64,000 nt of DNA from Singulisphaera acidiphila DSM 18658. Its GTDB lineage: Bacteria; Planctomycetota; Planctomycetia; Isosphaerales; Isosphaeraceae. The notes under the pieces are model-generated. The model saw only the letters and a program-made list of their open reading frames with translations. It did no database searches and was not told where the DNA came from. The position numbers and the translations under genes were made by a program. The stretch's first letter is position 1. Each line of letters begins with the position of its first letter. Below are positions 59,360-64,000 of the stretch, piece after piece. The stretch covers positions 6,954,744 to 7,018,743 of the forward strand of contig NC_019892.1 of the NCBI RefSeq assembly GCF_000242455.2, written 5' to 3'.

Positions 59360-62300
59360 ATCGCAACCGATTTCCGTTTCTCTTAAGCGTCTGCGTCGCG
59401 CTGGCGGCCACGTCCTCGACCTTTGCCCAGCGTGCCCCCTTCGAGATTCCCGACCCTGACCCGGAAGTCGAGCGCAAGTCGTTCATCGTGGCGGATGGCT
59501 TCGAGGTCAACCTGTTCGCCGCCGACCCCGTGCTCGCCAAGCCGATCCAGATGAACTTCGACCCTCAGGGGCGGTTGTGGGTCGTCAGCTCTGAAGTTTA
59601 TCCCCAGATCAAGCCGGGGCAGACCGCCAACGATAAGGTCTTGATCCTCGAGGATCGAGACGGTGACGGACGCGCGGAGAAGACCTCGGTCTTCGCCGAT
59701 GGACTCCTCATTCCGACCGGCGTCGAGCCCGGTGATGGGGGAGTCTACGTGGCCAACAGCACCGAGTTGCTCCACTTCGCGGATACTGACAATGACGGCA
59801 AGGCCGATCGTCGCCGCGTGATGCTCTCGGGCTTTGGCACCGAAGACACCCACCATATCCTTCACACGCTCCGGTGGGGATATGATGGAATGCTCTATTT
59901 TAATCAGTCGATTTATATCCATAGCCATGTCGAAACGCCGCACGGTGTGCGCCGGCTCGGTGGCGGTGGGATCTGGCAGTTCCGGCCGGAGACGATGGAA
60001 CTTGAGGTGTTCATTCGAGGATTGGTCAACCCGTGGGGGCACCATTTCGATCGCTGGGGCCAGTCGTTCGCGACCGACGGGGCGGGGGGCGAAGGAATCA
60101 ACTACTGCCTTCCCGGCGCCTATTACGTCACGGCGCCTGACGCGACTCGGGTCTTGCAAGGGCTCAACCCGGGAAGTCCGAAGCACTGCGGCGCGGAGTT
60201 CCTGAGCGGTCGGCACCTCCCCGAGTCGTGGTCGGGGAGCATCGTGGCCAGCGACTTCCGGGGCAACCGGGTCTGCCGGTTCGTGATCAGCGAAGACGGT
60301 GCAGGTTATGCCTCACGCGAACAGCCCGAGCTGATCAAGACGAAGCACATGGCCTTCCGGCCGATCGACGCCAAGATGGGGCCGGACGGCGCGATCTACA
60401 TTGCCGACTGGTACAACCCGATCATCCAGCATGGCGAAGTCGATTTCCGTGACCCGAGACGCGATCACACCCGAGGACGGATCTGGCGAGTCACTGCCAA
60501 GGGACGCCCGCTCGTCGAGCGGCCCAAGCTGGTGGGAGCGTCGACCGAAGCCTTGCTCACGGCCTTGAAGACGCCCGAAGACTGGACCCGGCAGAATGCC
60601 AGGATGGTACTCAAGGAGCGGGGCAAGTCGATCGTCCCCGCGCTGAAGGATTGGGTCACGAAACTCGATACCCACGATCCCGATGCCGAGCATCAGCGGC
60701 TCGAGGCCCTCTGGACCTACCAAGCCATCAACGAGGTCGAGCCGGACTTGCTCGCCGCGCTCTTGAGGAGCAGCGATCCCCGGGTGCGCGCGGCGGCGAC
60801 CCGAGTCGCCAGCCAGTGGCAGACTCGTTTGTCGGATCCGATCGCGATCATGGCCCAGCAGGTGAGCGACGACCACCCTCGCGTCCGGCTTGAGGCCGTC
60901 CGGGCGCTCGGACGGTTCCCGACAACGCAGGCGGTGGCGTTGGCCATGAGTGCCCTCGACCGGCCCATCGATCGTTTCCTCGACTATGCCCTCTGGCTCA
61001 CGGCACGCGAGCTGGCGCCGACCTGGCTTCCTGAAGTCCAGGCGGGCCGCTTCGACTTCAAGGGGCAAGTCAGCCACCTGGTGTTCGCGCTCCAGGCCAA
61101 CGGATCCTCCGGCGTGGTCAAGCCGCTGGTCGAGTCGTTGCGGGCCGCGAAGATCCCGAAGGAGCAGGTCTCGGCGGTTTTGACGACGGTCGCCACCCTG
61201 GGAGATCCGAGCGATCTGGCCATGGTCCTCGACCTCGCCATTGAGGGGGGCTCCTCCACTCACGGCCAGCGCGGTACGCTGCTGGAGACCTTGGCGAAGG
61301 CGGCCCGTCAGCGGAAGGTTCAGCCCTCCGGGGACCTCAACCGCGTAGCGCCATTGCTCAACGACAAAGACGATGCCATCAGCGGAGCGGCTGCTGCCGC
61401 GGCCGGCGCCTGGAAACTCGTGTCGGTTCGCCCCCGGCTTGTCGAAATCGCCAACGCGAAGACGTCCTCAGACTCCCTCGTACGCTCAGTTGTGGACGCC
61501 TTGGCCGAGATCGGCGGCCCGGAAAGCCAAACCGAGCTCGAACGTCTCGCGGCTGCTGACTCGCCTGCCCGAACCCAGGCCCTCGCGATTAGCGCTCTGG
61601 CCTCAATCGATCCCAACGGAGCCGCTCAGCGAGCGATCGCGCGATTGGCTCAGACCACGGAACCGGCCGCCGTTGACAGTCTGCTGGCTCGATTCCTCCA
61701 ACTTCGCACGGGCCCCGCAGCGCTCACGGCCGCCCTGGCCGACAAGACGCTCCCCTTCGACATCGCCAAGGTTGCGATCCGCACGGTTCGCGCCTCAGGA
61801 CGGGCTGAGGAAAAGCTGGTTGAAGCGCTGACGACGGCCGGCCACCTGACTTCGACTTCCGGCGAACTCTCCCCTGAGCAGATGAAAGAGCTTCTCGCCG
61901 ACGTCGCCCGTCTGGGTGACGCCAAGCGGGGCGAAGAGGTCTTCCGCCGCGCGGAGATGACTTGCCTGAAGTGCCACGCAATCGCAGGGGCCGGCGGACA
62001 AGTCGGACCGAGCCTTGAAAGCATCGGTGCCAGCGCACCGGCCGACTACCTGGTCGACTCAATCCTTCAGCCGAGCAAGGCGATCAAGGAGAACTACCAC
62101 GCCGTGGTGGTGGCCACCAGCGACGGTAAGATCCTCACGGGCATCAAGCTGCGCCAGACGGACACCGACCTGATCCTAAGGGACGCCGAAGATCAGGAAC
62201 TGACGATTCCGGTCGCAACGATCGAGGAGCAGAAGCCGGCCGGATCGCTGATGCCGGCCAATCTCACCGATCCCCTGACTCGCCCGGAGCTGGTCGACCT

Positions 62301-62793
62301 CGTCAGGTTCCTTTCCGAGTTGGGAAAGATCGGCCCTTATTCGGTCAGTAAGGCTCGGGTTGTCAGGCGTTGGCGTGTTCTTGAGCCGACTCCGAAAGAG
62401 GCCGAGGCGATGAGTCACATCGGACTCGACTCGGCGCTGGAGAGTGGAGTCCTGCGCAGTTGGACTCCCGCTTACAGCCTGGTCTCGGGATTGTTGCCTA
62501 TCGAGGCCCTCAAGCCCGTCAGGTCCTATCAGGGATTGCTTGGCCTGGCCCGTGCCGAGATCGAGGTCACGACGCCTGGTCCGTTGAAACTCACCTTCAA
62601 CTCGGTCGAGGGGATGAAGCTCTGGATTGACGGCAACAAGGTCGAACCCAAATCCGAGGTCGTCCTGAACCTGGCGACCGGCATCCATACCGTGACTCTC
62701 GGTGTCGACCTGGCGAGGCGCGAGGGGATCGTTTGCACGCTGGAGGACGAGCCTGGTTCTCCGGCCCGCGCTCGGATTCTCGTGGGCAAGTAA
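59356..62793 (+). CDS. PVC-type cytochrome c / membrane-bound dehydrogenase / HEAT-repeat protein
   Basis: 1,145 residues. Signal peptide (FPFLLSVCVALAATSSTFAQ), then a beta-propeller dehydrogenase domain (~35-380: PIQMNFDPQGRLWVVSSEVYP, LVNPWGHHFDRWGQSF, MGPDGAIYIADWYNPII), then HEAT-like helical repeats (~400-830). A c-type cytochrome at ~860-960 has haem motif CLKCH, followed by the family region LVDSILQPSKAIKENYHAVVV. A C-terminal beta domain (GPLKLTFNSVEGMKLWIDGNK) resembles PA14-like sugar-binding ends. Family typical of Planctomycetota/Verrucomicrobiota; thought to oxidise sugars or polysaccharide parts in the periplasm. Coupled to the SGNH gene. Confidence 0.93.
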   Translation: MNRNRFPFLLSVCVALAATSSTFAQRAPFEIPDPDPEVERKSFIVADGFEVNLFAADPVLAKPIQMNFDPQGRLWVVSSEVYPQIKPGQTANDKVLILEDRDGDGRAEKTSVFADGLLIPTGVEPGDGGVYVANSTELLHFADTDNDGKADRRRVMLSGFGTEDTHHILHTLRWGYDGMLYFNQSIYIHSHVETPHGVRRLGGGGIWQFRPETMELEVFIRGLVNPWGHHFDRWGQSFATDGAGGEGINYCLPGAYYVTAPDATRVLQGLNPGSPKHCGAEFLSGRHLPESWSGSIVASDFRGNRVCRFVISEDGAGYASREQPELIKTKHMAFRPIDAKMGPDGAIYIADWYNPIIQHGEVDFRDPRRDHTRGRIWRVTAKGRPLVERPKLVGASTEALLTALKTPEDWTRQNARMVLKERGKSIVPALKDWVTKLDTHDPDAEHQRLEALWTYQAINEVEPDLLAALLRSSDPRVRAAATRVASQWQTRLSDPIAIMAQQVSDDHPRVRLEAVRALGRFPTTQAVALAMSALDRPIDRFLDYALWLTARELAPTWLPEVQAGRFDFKGQVSHLVFALQANGSSGVVKPLVESLRAAKIPKEQVSAVLTTVATLGDPSDLAMVLDLAIEGGSSTHGQRGTLLETLAKAARQRKVQPSGDLNRVAPLLNDKDDAISGAAAAAAGAWKLVSVRPRLVEIANAKTSSDSLVRSVVDALAEIGGPESQTELERLAAADSPARTQALAISALASIDPNGAAQRAIARLAQTTEPAAVDSLLARFLQLRTGPAALTAALADKTLPFDIAKVAIRTVRASGRAEEKLVEALTTAGHLTSTSGELSPEQMKELLADVARLGDAKRGEEVFRRAEMTCLKCHAIAGAGGQVGPSLESIGASAPADYLVDSILQPSKAIKENYHAVVVATSDGKILTGIKLRQTDTDLILRDAEDQELTIPVATIEEQKPAGSLMPANLTDPLTRPELVDLVRFLSELGKIGPYSVSKARVVRRWRVLEPTPKEAEAMSHIGLDSALESGVLRSWTPAYSLVSGLLPIEALKPVRSYQGLLGLARAEIEVTTPGPLKLTFNSVEGMKLWIDGNKVEPKSEVVLNLATGIHTVTLGVDLARREGIVCTLEDEPGSPARARILVGK

Positions 62794-62927
62794 AAAGGAG
62801 TTCCGGATCGCTCGCGAAGGGCAAAAGGACTGGCGAAAGTCGTGCTTGCTCTTCGCGAGCCTCTCTGTTCAAGCTAAGGATGTGAGGAATTAAGATTTTC
62901 TAATCGACTCGCGTTGTGAGAAACCTG

Positions 62928-63104
62928 ATGAACCTGCCTTCGCCGCAACCGGACGAGCGTCAGCCCATCGCACAGGGGCCTTCCACTCCGCCCCAGCCGG
63001 CTTGCCCTGTCTGCGGCGGGCGGCTCTTTGAGTTGCGCGGCAAGTTGCAGTGCACGCGTTGTCGCACGATCTGCGAGACGTGCTGTGAGGGGGGGCGAGG
63101 CTGA
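62928..63104 (+). CDS. Small zinc-ribbon protein
   Basis: 58 residues from ATG 62928 (an in-frame GTG at 62916 adds four). After a Pro-rich start: CPVCGGRLFELRGKLQCTRC, then CETCCEGG. Six cysteines suit a zinc ribbon plus an extra Cys pair. I believe similar very short proteins occur across Planctomycetota, but have not checked. Function unknown; possibly nucleic-acid or metal binding. Independent unit with a hairpin 150 bases downstream. Confidence 0.65.
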   Translation: MNLPSPQPDERQPIAQGPSTPPQPACPVCGGRLFELRGKLQCTRCRTICETCCEGGRG

Positions 63105-63256
63105 TCTTGCTGAGGGACAGCAGGGGGCTATTCTCAATTGACCGTTTGGGCAACGTGAGCACTGGATGGCTGGACGGTCATTCTGAGGCGTGCAAGCTGG
63201 TTGGAAGCCGCTGGCCCTAGCAACGGCGGAGTCCTGCGGTTTTCCGCAAAGAGAAA

Positions 63257-63293
63257 AAGGAGGGAGCCCCCTACCATTGGGGGCTCCCTCCTT
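63257..63293. terminator. Strong hairpin before the IS element
   Basis: Perfect 15-bp stem (AAGGAGGGAGCCCCC, loop of 7, complement). T-run only on the minus strand. Probably terminates the small zinc-ribbon transcript and shields against read-through from the IS side. Confidence 0.7.
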
Positions 63294-63351
63294 GCGTTAA
63301 TCAACCCGCTTGGATAGGAACAACTAGCCTGGATTTCTCACCAGGGATTGA

Positions 63352-63422
63352 ATCGGGCTGCCTTGCGTGTCATAGGTGGAATTGCGACAACCACTTTTGA
63401 CACCGAACCAAGGCAGCCCGAT
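63352..63422 (+). repeat. Inverted repeat around the transposase start
   Basis: ATCGGGCTGCCTTG at 63352-63365 is perfectly complementary to 63409-63422, which includes the first two bases of the transposase ATG. A transcript entering from outside would fold here and hide the start codon. Confidence 0.7.
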
Positions 63423-64000
63423 GGCTACAGAGTGTAACTCGACTTACCTCGACTTTTCCATCCTCGGTCACCGCCAAGTGCTCGCCGATTTTGACGGGGG
63501 CGCCATCTCTTCCGACGGCGGTGCACTTCTGCTCCGTCAGATCGAAGCCCGCACCGGGATCATCCGCCAGTTCGCCGCCTGCTTTACCGACCATCGCGAT
63601 CCTGACCTCGTCGAGCACCCCCTGGAACACCTCCTGGCCCAACGCGTCTATGGTCTGGCCTTGGGCTACGAAGACCTCAACGACCACGACGATCTCCGCT
63701 GCGATCCGTTACTGGCCACCGTCGTCGGCAAGACCGATCCCACCGGCCAGGACCGGCCACGGCTCCGCGATCGCGGCAAGCCGCTGGCTGGCAAGAGTAC
63801 CCTCAACCGCTTGGAACTGACCCCTGTCGGGGCCGACGGACAGAGCCGTTACAAGAAGATCACCTGTCAGACCCATGAGGTCGAACGGCTCTTCGTTACC
63901 CTCTTTCTTCAGGCCCACAGCCGACCCCCCGAGCGGATCGTTTTGGACCTCGACGCCACCGACGACACGGTCCATGGCCGCCAACTTGGCCGCTTTTTCC
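63421..64000 (+). CDS. IS1380-family transposase, N-terminal part
   Basis: 193 codons from ATG 63421, open to the window edge. The reading begins MATECNSTYLDFSILGHRQV and shows the family marks: ADFDGGAISSDGGALLLRQIE, FTDHRDPDLVEHPLEHLLAQR (bind/structure region), YGLALGYEDLNDHDDLRCDP, and DLDATDDTVHG, which carries a catalytic Asp of the DDE triad. Codon 193 ends at 63999 and no stop is seen, so the copy may be intact. No frameshift observed. Confidence 0.9.
   Translation, partial: MATECNSTYLDFSILGHRQVLADFDGGAISSDGGALLLRQIEARTGIIRQFAACFTDHRDPDLVEHPLEHLLAQRVYGLALGYEDLNDHDDLRCDPLLATVVGKTDPTGQDRPRLRDRGKPLAGKSTLNRLELTPVGADGQSRYKKITCQTHEVERLFVTLFLQAHSRPPERIVLDLDATDDTVHGRQLGRFF

Larger units (their letters stand above)
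63328..64000 (+). mobile_element. IS1380-family insertion sequence, left part
   Basis: Left end inferred near 63328, where CCTGGATTTCTCACCAGG begins; the true terminal inverted repeat cannot be proven because the right end is outside the window. Contains the transposase start and an internal 14-bp inverted repeat next to it. Confidence 0.7.

Overview
The window is GC-rich bacterial DNA that looks like a Planctomycetota chromosome, most likely the Isosphaeraceae side of the phylum (an inference from gene families, not a measured placement). Support: a DUF1501 protein paired with a PSCyt1/DUF1549/DUF1553 cytochrome protein, a PVC-type membrane-bound-dehydrogenase/HEAT/cytochrome c protein, a 3-keto-disaccharide-hydrolase (DUF1080) fusion, a fused LpxC-FabZ, and a very large PUFA-synthase-like polyketide synthase. 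There is no rRNA, CRISPR array or prophage; one insertion sequence (IS1380 family) enters at the right edge.

Layout. 1-1271 (-): 5' part of a secreted amidohydrolase. 1851-20021 (+): a compact biosynthetic locus of two multidomain synthases (ER/ER-KS-AT-ACP-KR and KS-AT-DH-PPTase-like), a free ACP, an alpha/beta hydrolase, an SDR, two related zinc-ribbon methyltransferases and an ABC permease/ATPase pair. This reads as a machine that builds, modifies and exports a lipid-like product. 20161-23432 (+): two exported multidomain proteins. 23510-25444 (-): ispH, then a winged-helix regulator translationally coupled to a membrane protein. Near-identical palindromes lie over the putative -10 boxes of both transcription units. 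25903-29311 (+): a porin-like protein and a CBS-domain HlyC/CorC membrane protein.

29462-33503 (-): rpsB-tsf-pyrH-frr, followed by a separately promoted array of three tRNA-Val(GAC) genes. 33667-35559 (-): SurA/PpiD-like protein. 35804-43868: topA, a glutaredoxin-like gene, acpS (-), pcrA, pdxJ and dapA. 44207-49557 (+): an ArsR regulator, then an outer-membrane/lipid A group (Skp/OmpH, LpxC-FabZ, LpxA, Gfo/Idh oxidoreductase). 49580-54218 (-): the DUF1501 and DUF1553 pair. 54651-57772 (-): an AAA ATPase with a winged-helix N-terminus and a class III aminotransferase. 58118-62793 (+): SGNH-fold protein overlapping the PVC cytochrome protein. 62928-63104: a tiny zinc-ribbon protein. 63328-64000: left part of the IS element.

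The most interesting parts are the 18-kb synthase/exporter locus, where the second ketosynthase has Ser in place of the active-site Cys and the PPTase-like tail has lost its usual metal ligands; the shared operator-in-promoter palindromes of ispH and the regulator operon; and three tRNA-Val genes that all carry C instead of U at position 33. All assignments come from reading the sequence and translations; no database search was run.
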